64,000 nt of DNA from Roseateles_B flavus. GTDB taxonomy: Bacteria; Pseudomonadota; Gammaproteobacteria; Burkholderiales; Burkholderiaceae_C. The translations under genes were made by a program, and so were the position numbers. Of this stretch, positions 47,815 to 55,689 are shown piece by piece. Numbering within the stretch: position 1 is the stretch's first letter; every line of letters begins with the position of its first letter. A model generated the notes under the pieces. The model had not been told where the DNA came from, made no database searches, and saw nothing but the letters and a program-made list of their open reading frames with translations. The stretch lies in the NCBI RefSeq assembly GCF_039872765.1, contig NZ_JBDPZC010000001.1, positions 62,001 to 126,000 of the forward strand, given 5' to 3'.

Positions 47815-48405
47815 TCAGTTCCGTGCCGACTGCAGCGCGCGCTTCTCCTTGGCCTCGATCAGGCGCTGGACAATGGTGCACACCGAGCGGGCCTGCTGCT
47901 CGTCGATGTCCACGTTCTCGATCACTGAGCGCTTGAAGCGGATGGCGCACACGGCGCCGCTGTGCTCGACGAAGCCCAGGGTCAGGGTTCGGTTGAGGAA
48001 GTAGTAGATCAGGGCCAGGACGACGCCGATGCAGGTGGTCACCGCGAAGGTGGTGAAGGAGAAACCGTCGCCCGCGGAATGTGCCGAGGGGGCGGCGAAG
48101 GAGAAGCCCAGGAAGGCGAACAGGGCCATGAAGGAGGCGGCCGCCTTCCAGGGCTTGTGATAGCCGTAGTAGGTCGAGCACACGCTCTGCAGCGGCACCA
48201 TGCGCGATTCGGTGCCGGCCAGCGAGGCGCTGGTGAACTCGACCCGCTCCAGGCCCACGCGGATGGTGGTGGTGGGATCGACGCCCATCAGGGACAGCAG
48301 CCAGGCGATCAGGCCGCCCTCACGGCCGGTGATGCTGACGAAGGTGTTGCGGTCGTCGATGGGCTTGGTATCAGCCCGCCAGGCCTTGATGACAAGTGCG
48401 CTCAA
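47815..48405 (-). CDS. Membrane protein of unknown function with PH-like strands
   Basis: 196 residues: a soluble N-terminal part (FVSITGREGGLIAWLLSLMGVDPTTTIRVGLERVEFTSASLAGTESRMVPLQSVCSTYYG) reminiscent of a PH/YcxB-like domain, two membrane helices (AAASFMALFAFLGFSFA, TTFAVTTCIGVVLALIYYFL) and a cytosolic tail ending in basic EAKEKRALQSARN. No firm family match and no operon partner; the motif-rich gap 48406-48601 lies upstream. Confidence 0.7.
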   Translation of the reverse strand: MSALVIKAWRADTKPIDDRNTFVSITGREGGLIAWLLSLMGVDPTTTIRVGLERVEFTSASLAGTESRMVPLQSVCSTYYGYHKPWKAAASFMALFAFLGFSFAAPSAHSAGDGFSFTTFAVTTCIGVVLALIYYFLNRTLTLGFVEHSGAVCAIRFKRSVIENVDIDEQQARSVCTIVQRLIEAKEKRALQSARN

Positions 48406-48491
48406 GTGGATGTCCTCGTTGAGGTGTTGGATGCAGCGTCAGAGCCCCGTCGAGCCGGCCCCCTCCTGCGGCGTGCGATTGTGCAGCGTGC

Positions 48492-48556
48492 GGCAAGGCC
48501 TGACCCTTGCGAACCGTGATGTATTCACTCCCCCCGATGGGGGTCAGGTCTTGCCA
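48492..48556. repeat. Inverted pair of the dispersed motif
   Basis: GGCAAGGCCTGACCC (48492-48506) and GGGTCAGGTCTTGCC (48541-48555) face each other across 34 bp, with one mismatch, a BIME-like layout. Within the spacer CCCCC-GAT-GGGGG (48531-48543) forms a further hairpin next to the right arm. The gap carries no gene. Confidence 0.75.
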
Positions 48557-48601
48557 GGGGCGCGCCGGCCCGGGTGTCAGGGCTGACCGCTGATCAGCGG
48601 C

Positions 48602-48967
48602 TCAGGCGCCGGCCTTCTCCGCCCGCAGCGCCAGTTGCGTCCAGACGGCACCGGCGAAGTCCGCCAGGCCGAACACGACCAGGATGGGGCTGGCCAGCCC
48701 CAGGCCGGCGAAGGTGGCGAAGCTGACGAGCACCAGGACCCGTGTGTAGACCGAGGCCTGGAAGAAGGCGCGCGCCTCGCACTTGGCGGCGTAGACGTAG
48801 TAGACGCCAATGTTGAAGGCCAGGACGCCGACGACGCGGATCCAGACCTCGGTGGCAGGCGGCATGCCGAAGAGGCCGAGCAGCAGGTTCGGCGCGAGCG
48901 CCAGGGCGATGCCCAGGACAATCACGTAGAGGCCGAAGGCTTTGACGCTGAAGGCGGACTTGGACAT
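48602..48967 (-). CDS. Four-helix membrane protein of unknown function
   Basis: 121 residues, four hydrophobic helices (AFGLYVIVLGIALALAPNLLLGLFG; VWIRVVGVLAFNIGVYYVYAA; YTRVLVLVSFATFAGLGLA; LVVFGLADFAGAVWTQLAL). The architecture resembles small conserved DoxX/DUF4345-like membrane proteins; not assigned. Confidence 0.7.
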   Translation of the reverse strand: MSKSAFSVKAFGLYVIVLGIALALAPNLLLGLFGMPPATEVWIRVVGVLAFNIGVYYVYAAKCEARAFFQASVYTRVLVLVSFATFAGLGLASPILVVFGLADFAGAVWTQLALRAEKAGA

Positions 48968-49072
48968 GCGGGCTCCGGATGGCAGGGGGTGGCGCAGATT
49001 CTTGCAGGATTGGCCTCCGAGGTCACCGAACGCAGTGCGGGCGACGGGGCAGCCGCTGTCGAGGACGGCCTG

Positions 49073-49441
49073 CTATCGCCAGGCGCCGAGCGAAGGGCAG
49101 TGCGGCGGGAGCCCGCCGGACATTGCCAGGCCCATGCCCAGCACCAGCGCCGCGGCCGGGAGAAGAAAGAACAGCAGCTCCTTGCGCTCACGGAACAGTC
49201 GATGCCTGGCGAGGGCGAGGCCCGTGGCGCCACTGCAGGCCGCGGTCAGCAGGACGGCCAGCGCATAGTCAGGGCGCAGGAATACGTGCAGGCAGAAGGT
49301 CGCCAGGGTCGGCACCACGCTGGCGAGAATGCCGCCGCAGGCGACCATGTGGAGGCCCCAGACGGCGCTGACGGTGGCGGCCCAGGCCATGGCGGGGAAG
49401 AACCACCCGGGCAGCGGGGATGGGTGCGAGGCCGCCTGCAT
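49073..49441 (-). CDS. Small membrane protein of unknown function
   Basis: 122 residues with several hydrophobic segments (GWFFPAMAWAATVSAVWGLHMVACGGILASVVPTLATFCLHVF; YALAVLLTAACSGATGLAL; ELLFFLLPAAALVLGMGLAM). The start is uncertain: ATGs at 49507 or 49513 would overlap the ASCH gene, with which it may be cotranscribed. No family recognised. Confidence 0.5.
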   Translation of the reverse strand: MQAASHPSPLPGWFFPAMAWAATVSAVWGLHMVACGGILASVVPTLATFCLHVFLRPDYALAVLLTAACSGATGLALARHRLFRERKELLFFLLPAAALVLGMGLAMSGGLPPHCPSLGAWR

Positions 49442-49493
49442 GCTGCCTGGCGCGGGCTCGGGCGTCTGCCGCTTGCCGGCGAGCCTGCGCCCT

Positions 49494-49991
49494 TCACGCC
49501 CTGCCATCGCCATCCACCTGATGGACCACCCTGAAGCACTCGCACGCCACCGGCATGCGCTCATCGAACGTCCGCCCCGTCCGTTCGCACTCCCGGCTGT
49601 AGTAGGCCCGGTGTTCCTGCTGCCAGTAGGCCAGGGAGCCGTCGCCCTCGCCTTCGATGGCGGCGAACTCGGCGCTGACCTCGTTGAAGGGGCGCACGTC
49701 CACGCTGAGGGTCTCGATGACGCACAGCGGCTGGCCGGCCCAGTTCGTGACGATGCTGAGGTCGCCGGGCCTGGGCAGGCGCTTGCCCTCGGCCTCGAAG
49801 GACCAGACGGAGCCAGCGGTGCCGCGCTTGGTCCCTTGCAGCACCAGGGCGGCGAGCTCGTCGGCCAGGGCCTGGCTGTCGCCGAAGTAGAAGGCCTCGT
49901 AGAAGCGCTCGTCCAGGCGTTCCTTGTCCGCCGCGCCGACGGCGCTGCGAAAGGCGGTCCAGAAGTCGTGGCACTGTGCGGGGATGGGCAT
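49494..49991 (-). CDS. ASCH domain protein
   Basis: 165 residues. WSFEAEGKRLPRPGDLSIVTNWAGQPLCVIETLSVDVRPFNEVSAEFAAIEGEGDGSLAYWQQEHRAYYSRECERTGRTF is a typical ASCH (PUA-like) domain of the YhfF type, presumed to bind RNA or nucleotides. The N-terminal helix (FWTAFRSAVGAADKERLDERFYEAFYFGD) is also typical. It ends 53 bp before the next gene start on the same strand. Confidence 0.85.
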   Translation of the reverse strand: MPIPAQCHDFWTAFRSAVGAADKERLDERFYEAFYFGDSQALADELAALVLQGTKRGTAGSVWSFEAEGKRLPRPGDLSIVTNWAGQPLCVIETLSVDVRPFNEVSAEFAAIEGEGDGSLAYWQQEHRAYYSRECERTGRTFDERMPVACECFRVVHQVDGDGRA

Positions 49992-50025
49992 GGCGGTCTC
50001 CTGTGGGGGACGAGGTCGGGCCGGA

Positions 50026-50427
50026 TCAGCGTGGGGCGGCTGCCTGCCGGGCGTATCGGGACTGCCAGGCGATGAACAGCGGCGCCCCCACGATCTCCAG
50101 CACGGTGAAGCCCACGAAGGGCAGGGGCGGCAGGCCGAGGAAGACCATGGACAGCAGGCGGCCGATGCCGCCGGCGAAGATCATCAGCCACAGGGCCCGG
50201 AACAGGACGGTCTCCTGCTCGATCCGCGGAAGGAGCCAGTAGACCGCCAGGCCCAGCACCAGCCACAGACCGCCGAAGAAGCGGAGGTTGCTGTCCAGCA
50301 GCGCGTTGGCCGGCAGCCCGGCCGAGGCGTAGATCGGGTCGCTCAGGCCGAACATCGTGACGATGCCCGTGCCCAGGGGCACCGCCCCCAGCACGGCCAT
50401 CGAAACTTGCAGCGCGCGCTTGCTCAT
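50026..50427 (-). CDS. DUF4345 family membrane protein
   Basis: 133 residues with four helices: LQVSMAVLGAVPLGTGIVTMFG, SNLRFFGGLWLVLGLAVYWL, VLFRALWLMIFAGGIGRLLSMV and FTVLEIVGAPLFIAW. LDSNLRFFGGLWLVLGL..YW and LRALWLMIFAGGIGRLLS match the DUF4345 pattern. Function unknown. Its start overlaps the stop of the broken acetyltransferase by 4 bp, an old operon junction, and the ASCH gene follows. Confidence 0.8.
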   Translation of the reverse strand: MSKRALQVSMAVLGAVPLGTGIVTMFGLSDPIYASAGLPANALLDSNLRFFGGLWLVLGLAVYWLLPRIEQETVLFRALWLMIFAGGIGRLLSMVFLGLPPLPFVGFTVLEIVGAPLFIAWQSRYARQAAAPR

Positions 50428-50714
50428 GGGATTTCCTGGTGATGTGCGGATGTGTGGGGTGCCCGGGCCTGCGGCCACTCCGGCCGGATCAGACTGTAGA
50501 GCACCGAGTTGCGGAGGTGGCCGTCCCGCATGACCATGTGGTTGCGCATCACGCCTTCCTCGCGCGCGCCGATGCGCACGATGGCCTGACGCGAGCGCCT
50601 GTTGCGCTCGTCCGTGAGCGGCTCCACCCGGTGGCAGCCTCAGGTCTTGAAGGCATGGCGCAGCATCAGGTACTTGGCCTCGGTGTTGACGTGGGTGCGC
50701 TGGCTCCTGGTCAT
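50424..50714 (-). pseudogene. Broken GNAT acetyltransferase
   Basis: MTRSQRTHVNTEAKYLMLRHAFKT, an in-frame TGA at 50640-50642, then GCHRVE, TDERNRRSRQAIVRIGAREEGVMRNHM. Intact relatives read KTWGC here, so Trp became stop (TGG to TGA). The first two thirds of the domain, before TRSQRTH, are also missing. The region of the stop reads TCAGGTCTTGA on the plus strand, a partial copy of the dispersed motif. Confidence 0.75.
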
Positions 50715-50796
50715 TCCTGTACCGAGGGCTGCGGCGGTTCGCGGCGGGCGGCCAGGCTAGGCAGCCAGATCCATGACCCATTGTGGACCAGGGCAA

Positions 50797-50811
50797 GCAA
50801 GACCTGACCCC
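50797..50811 (-). repeat. Dispersed motif copy
   Basis: GCAAGACCTGACCCC in the gap between the broken GNAT gene and the 50863 gene. Confidence 0.75.
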
Positions 50812-50862
50812 TCTCCTGACGCTTCTCGGCAGGCCTGGCTGGCCCGCGTCGGCGAGCTGGCC

Positions 50863-51264
50863 TTATGCCAGGCGGGTGGCGCGGCGCCGGAAGGCCAGGG
50901 TGATGAGGGTCGGGAAGATGAAGCCCTTGAGATAGCTGAGCGGGTGTCGCCCGCGGGTGAACTCGACGGGCAGTTCGCCGAAGTGCGCCCAGTACTGGGT
51001 GGCCACCAGGCCGGCGATGCTGATCCACATGCCCCACAGCGCCCGGGGCTTGCCCCACACGACGAGCAGCAGGCTCGACGCGATGGCGGCGCGCAGCAGC
51101 CACTGGACCCGGTCGAAAAGAGTGGGCGGGTGCTTGTCCAGGTCCAGCAGGGCCTCGCACAGCATGACGCTGTGATGGAAGATCAGCAGCCCGGCCAGCA
51201 CCAGGATGAGCAGGCGCCTGGCCAGCAGGGCCGGCCCCGAGGAGATGAGAGATGCGAGCGTCAT
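50863..51264 (-). CDS. Membrane protein of unknown function
   Basis: 133 residues with three or four helices (LLILVLAGLLIFHHSVMLCEALL; LLRAAIASSLLLVVWG; WGMWISIAGLVATQYWAHF) and a basic C-terminus ending FRRRATRLA. No family or operon partner recognised. Monocistronic; upstream lies the terminator of the PEP-CTERM gene. Confidence 0.6.
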   Translation of the reverse strand: MTLASLISSGPALLARRLLILVLAGLLIFHHSVMLCEALLDLDKHPPTLFDRVQWLLRAAIASSLLLVVWGKPRALWGMWISIAGLVATQYWAHFGELPVEFTRGRHPLSYLKGFIFPTLITLAFRRRATRLA

Positions 51265-51496
51265 CAGCCGCCTGCCTTTGCGTCGGTTGCCGGTCCATGA
51301 GACGGGCGCAGGGATGTCGGCGACCGTGCCCCGGCCAGGCGCCGGCAGCCTGGCGCAGGGTGCGCGGATGATAGGGCCAGCGATTCAGCAGGCCCCGTGC
51401 CCAAAGTCGGACCCCTTCCGCCGCCTCGCCCGCACCGTCGCCGACGGATGCCCCATGGTTCTCCCTGCTGGCATCTCGCCCGGATGCCCCCATGGC

Positions 51497-51517
51497 AAAA
51501 ACCCCGCCGAGGCGGGG
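51497..51517 (-). terminator. Rho-independent terminator of the PEP-CTERM gene
   Basis: On the minus strand CCCCGCC-TC-GGCGGGG is followed by TTTTT (arms 51511-51517 and 51502-51508, U-run 51497-51501), 37 bp after the stop codon. Nothing else was found in 51265-51496. Confidence 0.9.
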
Positions 51518-51553
51518 TCAGGAGGGCGGCCAGGCGCGCAGGAGCGCAGGGGC

Positions 51554-52180
51554 TCAGCCGATCCGCCGGCGGGCGCTCAGGCCCAGCCCCGCCAGCGCGA
51601 GGGCGGCCAGGGCCAGGCTGCCGGGTTCCGGCACGCGGCTGGGGCTGAGATCCAGCACCAGGTTGTCAATGGCCACGGCATAGGCGGTGTGGCCCCTGAA
51701 CTCCACGCTCAGGAGGTTGTCGAAGCCCGACAGCAGGCGGGTGGCCCATGCGTCGCCGGTGTCCAGCACGGCCGTGACCGTGCCGCCACCCAGCACCGAG
51801 CCGATCAGCTCCAGGGTGCCTGCGGGGCCGCCCGTCTCCCAGTTGCCGACGTCGATGCTCTTGAGCGTGAACGGCGCGCCGCCGGTCAGCTTGATGGAGG
51901 TGCCGCCGAAGCAGGTCGAGTCATAGGCGCAGAAGACGAAGGTCGCGCTGCCGTTGGAGTTGGATGCGTTCTTGCCGAAGATGCCGTCGTTGAAGTCGCC
52001 GCGGTTCGTGTTGGTCAGCGTGTAGCCGCCTTCCGCATAGGGCGTCACGGGGACGATCTGATCGCTGTCGGCGGTCACGCCTTCAAAGCCCATGACCACC
52101 GGTGTGGCGCTCGCGAAGGTCGGTACCGTGCCGAGCGCGATGAGGGCTGCGGTGCTGAGGGTTGCAGTGAACTTGCGCAT
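51554..52180 (-). CDS. PEP-CTERM sorting domain protein
   Basis: 208 residues: signal peptide MRKFTATLSTAALIALGTVPTFASA, a beta-sandwich middle with two cysteines (FVFCAYDSTCFGG), and a C-terminal tag VPEPGSLALAALALAGLGLSARRR, the PEP motif, helix and Arg cluster recognised by exosortase EpsH/XrtA-type enzymes. The middle (GFEGVT ... FTLKSIDVGNWETGG ... FRGHTAYAVAIDNLVLD) is typical of PEP-CTERM proteins that bind or form extracellular polymer. No exosortase is in the window. It has its own sigma-54 promoter and terminator. Confidence 0.92.
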   Translation of the reverse strand: MRKFTATLSTAALIALGTVPTFASATPVVMGFEGVTADSDQIVPVTPYAEGGYTLTNTNRGDFNDGIFGKNASNSNGSATFVFCAYDSTCFGGTSIKLTGGAPFTLKSIDVGNWETGGPAGTLELIGSVLGGGTVTAVLDTGDAWATRLLSGFDNLLSVEFRGHTAYAVAIDNLVLDLSPSRVPEPGSLALAALALAGLGLSARRRIG

Positions 52181-52231
52181 GAGATTCCCCTGATGTCGTG
52201 ATGGCGGGCCGGAAGGGTCCCGGGGACGATC

Positions 52232-52247
52232 AGCAATGTCCGCGCCA
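52232..52247 (-). promoter_or_regulatory. Sigma-54 promoter of the PEP-CTERM gene
   Basis: TGGCGCGGACATTGCT on the minus strand, GG-N10-GC spacing exact. It is 52 bp upstream of the start codon. PEP-CTERM genes are known to be activated by RpoN and PrsR, so this fits. The upstream TAAGTGATTGATGTGCC patch is a possible enhancer region. The gap to 52493 holds no gene. Confidence 0.78.
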
Positions 52248-52493
52248 GGAGCGGGCTTCCTTTGGCACATCAATCACTTAGTACTTCCGCAGCCGGCAAG
52301 GCGCCCCGGAGTGTCAAGGCGGCCGACGGCCGGGGCGCGAGCGGATGATCCGAAGCTGCGTCGAAGGAGCACTTGAATCCCGCCCCGAGGATGCGAGGCG
52401 TCCAGTCTCCCTGCTTGCAGGATGGGGGTGATGGACCCTGGCGCAAACGTGCAGAATGCGCTGACCAATTTCGCGTGACGACGAGGAGACACG

Positions 52494-52868
52494 ATGTTCA
52501 AGGACGACACCGACTGCACGATCGCCCCCTACTTCAAGATTCACGAGGGCAAGGTCCCGGCATTCAAGGCCCTGAGCCGGCAGCTGGTGGAGGTCACCCG
52601 CCAGGAGCCTGGGTGCCGGCACTACGCCTTCTCCTTCAGCGGCCAGGACGCCCATTGCCGGGAGGGCTACGTCAACGCCGAGGCCTTGCTCGCCCATCTT
52701 GAGAACGTCGGCGGGCTGCTGGGCCAGCTGCTCCAGGTGGCCGAGCTCGTGCGGCTCGAGGTGCACGCCCCGGCGGATGAAGTCGAGAAGCTGCGCGGGC
52801 CGATGTCGGCACTGGAGCCGCAGTTCTTCGTCCTGGAGCCGGGCATCCGGCACGCGGCAATGGGCTGA
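52494..52868 (+). CDS. ABM-type (antibiotic biosynthesis monooxygenase-like) protein
   Basis: 124 residues. FKIHEGKVPAFKALSRQLVEVTRQEPGCRHYAFSFSGQDAHCREGYVNAEALLAHLENVG is the dimeric ferredoxin-like ABM fold, usually a small oxygenase or binding protein acting on quinones or haem. No His/Trp catalytic pair was identified. SD GAGGAG precedes the ATG. Convergent with the zinc-ribbon gene. Confidence 0.82.
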   Translation: MFKDDTDCTIAPYFKIHEGKVPAFKALSRQLVEVTRQEPGCRHYAFSFSGQDAHCREGYVNAEALLAHLENVGGLLGQLLQVAELVRLEVHAPADEVEKLRGPMSALEPQFFVLEPGIRHAAMG

Positions 52869-52883
52869 GTGCCGGCCCGGGCA

Positions 52884-52918
52884 GGCAAGACCTGACCCCG
52901 CGATCCCGGCTCAGGTCT
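52884..52918 (-). repeat. Dispersed motif copy with partial inverted partner
   Basis: GGCAAGACCTGACCCC (52884-52899); its AGACCTGA (52888-52895) pairs with TCAGGTCT at 52911-52918, forming a hairpin between two convergent genes. The right arm includes the stop codon of the zinc-ribbon gene. Confidence 0.72.
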
Positions 52919-53381
52919 CGTCGCGGCCGAAGCGCTGCTCGTCCGGCACGCGCCAGGGTCGGCGGTACAGCAGCCGGCCGAGGACGACCAGCATCAGCGC
53001 GAACAGCGCGAAGCGGGTCTGGCGCGGCGGCAGCAGGAACTGCGCGGCCATCGCAAGCGCGATGAACGCCACGGACTCCCGGGCTGCCACCTTCGGGTAG
53101 CGGCGGTCCAACAGCCGCGCCTGGCAGTGCGGGCAGCACAGCGCCTGGGACTGCGGCACATACCAGCGGGCCTTGGGCGGGACCAGGGTGAAGTCCGGCC
53201 GCGCGAAGGCCTGGCTGCAGGCCGGGCAGCGGTACCTGCCACGCTGGTGGTCCACGTCCGGCACCGCGAGCTCGGCCTCGCAGGGGGCGCAGACGGCATC
53301 GGCCGAGGGCAGCACGCGGCCGCAGCGCTCGCAGCGGCAGGCCGGGGAGGCGGCGTCGCGCGGGGGCGCAGGGGGCGTCAT
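52911..53381 (-). CDS. Zinc-ribbon membrane protein of unknown function
   Basis: 156 residues. Two N-terminal zinc knuckles (CRCERCGRVLPSADAVCAPCE; YRCPACSQAF) and a third CCPHCQARLL, then two membrane helices (VAFIALAMAAQFLLPP; FALFALMLVVLGRLLY). Looks like a metal-binding, membrane-anchored protein; no known family. Start MTPPAPPRDA taken 56 codons into a longer frame. It lies in a three-gene minus-strand run with the next two. Confidence 0.65.
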   Translation of the reverse strand: MTPPAPPRDAASPACRCERCGRVLPSADAVCAPCEAELAVPDVDHQRGRYRCPACSQAFARPDFTLVPPKARWYVPQSQALCCPHCQARLLDRRYPKVAARESVAFIALAMAAQFLLPPRQTRFALFALMLVVLGRLLYRRPWRVPDEQRFGRDET

Positions 53382-53392
53382 GGCGGCCAATG

Positions 53393-53842
53393 CTAAGGCC
53401 TCGAGGGCGCGCGCTCCGGCTTGCCTTGCGAAGGGTCCGGGAGCGTGCGGTACTTGTGACGCCAGGCCTGCAGGGACAGTGGCGCCTCGCTGGCGGCATC
53501 GTCGACGAGGATGTCGCCGCTGCCCAGGTGCACCAGGAACACGGTCCACAAGCCCAGGCGGTCGCCCATGTCCAGGTAGACCGAGACCGACCAGTAGCAG
53601 CGCCCCCCGAACCGCACCTGGCCGTCCACGGGCATGCCGAAGACGGCGGGCTGCTGATGGCTAGCGGCCCAGGCCCGGTAGTCGGGCAGCCGTTCGACGA
53701 GCGCGCTGGCCTGCCGGTAGGCGCGCGACCCTGCCGCCTTGGCGTCGCAGGCCGGCGCTGCCTGCGCCATGCCGGCCCAGGCAAGGAGCAGCAGGGCGGC
53801 GGCCAGATGCTGTCTGAAGTGAGGTCGGGGCAGCGATCTCAT
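53393..53842 (-). CDS. Secreted protein of unknown function
   Basis: 149 residues; signal peptide ending AGMAQA, then PACDAKAAGSRAYRQASALVERLPDYRAWAASHQQPAVFGMPVDGQVRFGGRCYWSVSVYLDMGDRLGLWTVFLVHLGSGDILVDD, with one Cys pair and strand-rich pattern. Overlaps the DUF3592 gene by 4 bp (ATGA), so the two are coupled. Unknown function. Confidence 0.7.
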   Translation of the reverse strand: MRSLPRPHFRQHLAAALLLLAWAGMAQAAPACDAKAAGSRAYRQASALVERLPDYRAWAASHQQPAVFGMPVDGQVRFGGRCYWSVSVYLDMGDRLGLWTVFLVHLGSGDILVDDAASEAPLSLQAWRHKYRTLPDPSQGKPERAPSRP

Positions 53843-54291
53843 CGCGCCTGGCGTCTGGAGTACAGCCGGCCCAGCACGAGCAGGATCACGCCGCCGATCA
53901 GCAGGTAGCGGCCGCTGGCCTTGCGCGCCTCGGGGGGATCGTCATTGGCGTCGGCGAGCACGAGCGGGTCCTCCGGCAGGTAGCGGACCGTCAGCGTCCG
54001 GGGCGTCACCTGACGAGCCATGGCGTGGCCCTGCGCCGCGGGAATGCCGACCTGGGTCCTGATCTCGCGCCCCCGTGACGTTCTGAAGCTGACCTGGGCC
54101 GTGTACTCCCCGTCCTTCTGAAGGAATCTGCGTTCGTGCGAGCTCAGGGCGGTGACCTTGGCCTCGGCCTCCTCACCGTGATGGCGCAAGGCCTCGTATT
54201 TGCTGGCGCTGCGATGGCCGGACACCATCAGGGCGGCGCCGGACAGGATCAGGCCTGCCGCAAAGAGGCGGCTGGCGAAGATGCGGAACAT
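53839..54291 (-). CDS. DUF3592 membrane protein
   Basis: 150 residues: membrane helix (LFAAGLILSGAALMVSG), a beta-rich core (AEAKVTALSSHERRFLQKDGEYTAQVSFRTSRGREIRTQVGIPAAQGHAMARQVTPRTLTVRYLPEDP) and a second helix (YLLIGGVILLVLGRLY). This is the DUF3592 pattern, with LTVRYLPEDP as its most conserved part. Function unknown. First gene of a small envelope-protein operon. Confidence 0.83.
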   Translation of the reverse strand: MFRIFASRLFAAGLILSGAALMVSGHRSASKYEALRHHGEEAEAKVTALSSHERRFLQKDGEYTAQVSFRTSRGREIRTQVGIPAAQGHAMARQVTPRTLTVRYLPEDPLVLADANDDPPEARKASGRYLLIGGVILLVLGRLYSRRQAR

Positions 54292-54411
54292 GGAAAGGCC
54301 CTCCCAGGGCGAGATCTTGTTGTCGTGACTTGTTGTCGTGATTTGGCGGCGCGATGGTACTGCAGCGGCCGGTCGGGAGCGCTCAGGGGGCTGCCCGGGG
54401 AGGGGGGCGGC

Positions 54412-55677
54412 TCAGGCCGGGTTCAGGGCTTCGTCCAGCACTTCCACCCAGTGCCGCACGGGCTGCTGAGTTCCCGACTGCAAGTGCTGGATGCAGCCGA
54501 TATTGCCCGACACCGTGCAGTCCGCCTGCAGCGGCGCCAGGGCGGCGAGCTTGCGGTCGCGCAGCTGGTGGGAGAGCTGGGGCTGCAGCAGGGAGTAGGT
54601 GCCGGCGGAGCCGCAGCACAGATGGCTTTCGGTGCGGGAGACCTGGATGTCGAAGCCGAGCGCGCGCATCAGGGCCTCCACGCCGCCCTTGAGCTGCTGG
54701 CCGTGCTGCAGGGTGCAGGGCGGGTGGTAGGCCAGGCGCGGGCGATGGGGCGCGCTGGCCTGCGCCCGTTCGATGGCCTGCTGCAGGGCGCTGACTTCGG
54801 GGGCCAGCAGCTCGCTGATGTCCTTGCACAGGGCGCTGATGCGGGCGGCGCGCTCGGCATAGGCCGGGTCATGGGCCAGCAGGCGGCCGTAGTCCTTGAC
54901 CATCACGCCGCAGCCGGAGGCGTTCATCACCAGGGCCTCGACCGGTGCGCTGCCGCCCAGACCCTCGACCAGGGGCCACCAGGCGTCGACGTTGCGGCGC
55001 ATGTCGTCCAGGCCGCCCGCCTCGTCATGCAGATGGGCGCGGATGGCGCCGCAGCAGCCGGCGTCATCGGCCACCACGGTCTGGATGCCGATGGCGTCCA
55101 GCACGCGGGCGGTGGCGGCGTTGATGTTGGGCATCAGCGAGGGCTGCACGCAGCCCATCAGCATCAGCATCCTGCGCGGATGCGTGCCGGCGGGCCACTG
55201 GTGGGCACGCGGGCCGGCCTTGGGCGGCAGCTTCTCGCGCAGGGCCGGCGGCACCAGCGGGCGCAGGGCCTGGCCCAGCTTCGCGGCCGCCGGGAAGACG
55301 GGCGAGGTCAAGCCCTCCCGCAGCAGCCAGTGCACGGCGCGCTCGGTGGCAGGCCGGGGCACCTTGCGCTCGACGATCTCGCGGCCGATCTCCAGCAGCT
55401 GCCCGTACTGCACGCCCGAGGGGCAGGTGCTCTCGCAATTGCGGCAGGTGAGGCAGCGGTCCAGGTGCGCTTGCGTGGCACGGGTGGGCTCGGCGCCCTC
55501 CAGCACCTGCTTGATCAGGTAGATGCGGCCGCGCGGGCCGTCCAGCTCGTCGCCCAGCAGCTGGTAGGTGGGGCAGGTGGCGGTGCAGAAGCCGCAGTGC
55601 ACGCAGCGCCGCAGGATGGCCTCGGCCGCCTCGCCGGCGGCGGTGTTGAGGAACTCGGGGGCGAGGCGGGTCTGCAT
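54412..55677 (-). CDS. glcF: Glycolate oxidase iron-sulfur subunit
   Basis: 421 residues. Two 4Fe-4S ferredoxin motifs: CVHCGFCTATCPTYQLLGDELDGPRGRIYLIKQ and CLTCRNCESTCPSGVQYG; two C-terminal CCG domains (LMLMGCVQPSLMPNINAATARVLDAIGIQTVVADDAGCCG and HLCCGSAGTYSLLQP). Passes electrons from the flavoprotein subunits of glycolate dehydrogenase towards quinone. It follows glcE by 12 bp in the operon glcA-glcD-glcE-glcF. Confidence 0.95.
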   Translation of the reverse strand: MQTRLAPEFLNTAAGEAAEAILRRCVHCGFCTATCPTYQLLGDELDGPRGRIYLIKQVLEGAEPTRATQAHLDRCLTCRNCESTCPSGVQYGQLLEIGREIVERKVPRPATERAVHWLLREGLTSPVFPAAAKLGQALRPLVPPALREKLPPKAGPRAHQWPAGTHPRRMLMLMGCVQPSLMPNINAATARVLDAIGIQTVVADDAGCCGAIRAHLHDEAGGLDDMRRNVDAWWPLVEGLGGSAPVEALVMNASGCGVMVKDYGRLLAHDPAYAERAARISALCKDISELLAPEVSALQQAIERAQASAPHRPRLAYHPPCTLQHGQQLKGGVEALMRALGFDIQVSRTESHLCCGSAGTYSLLQPQLSHQLRDRKLAALAPLQADCTVSGNIGCIQHLQSGTQQPVRHWVEVLDEALNPA

Positions 55678-55689
55678 GGCAAGAGGGGG

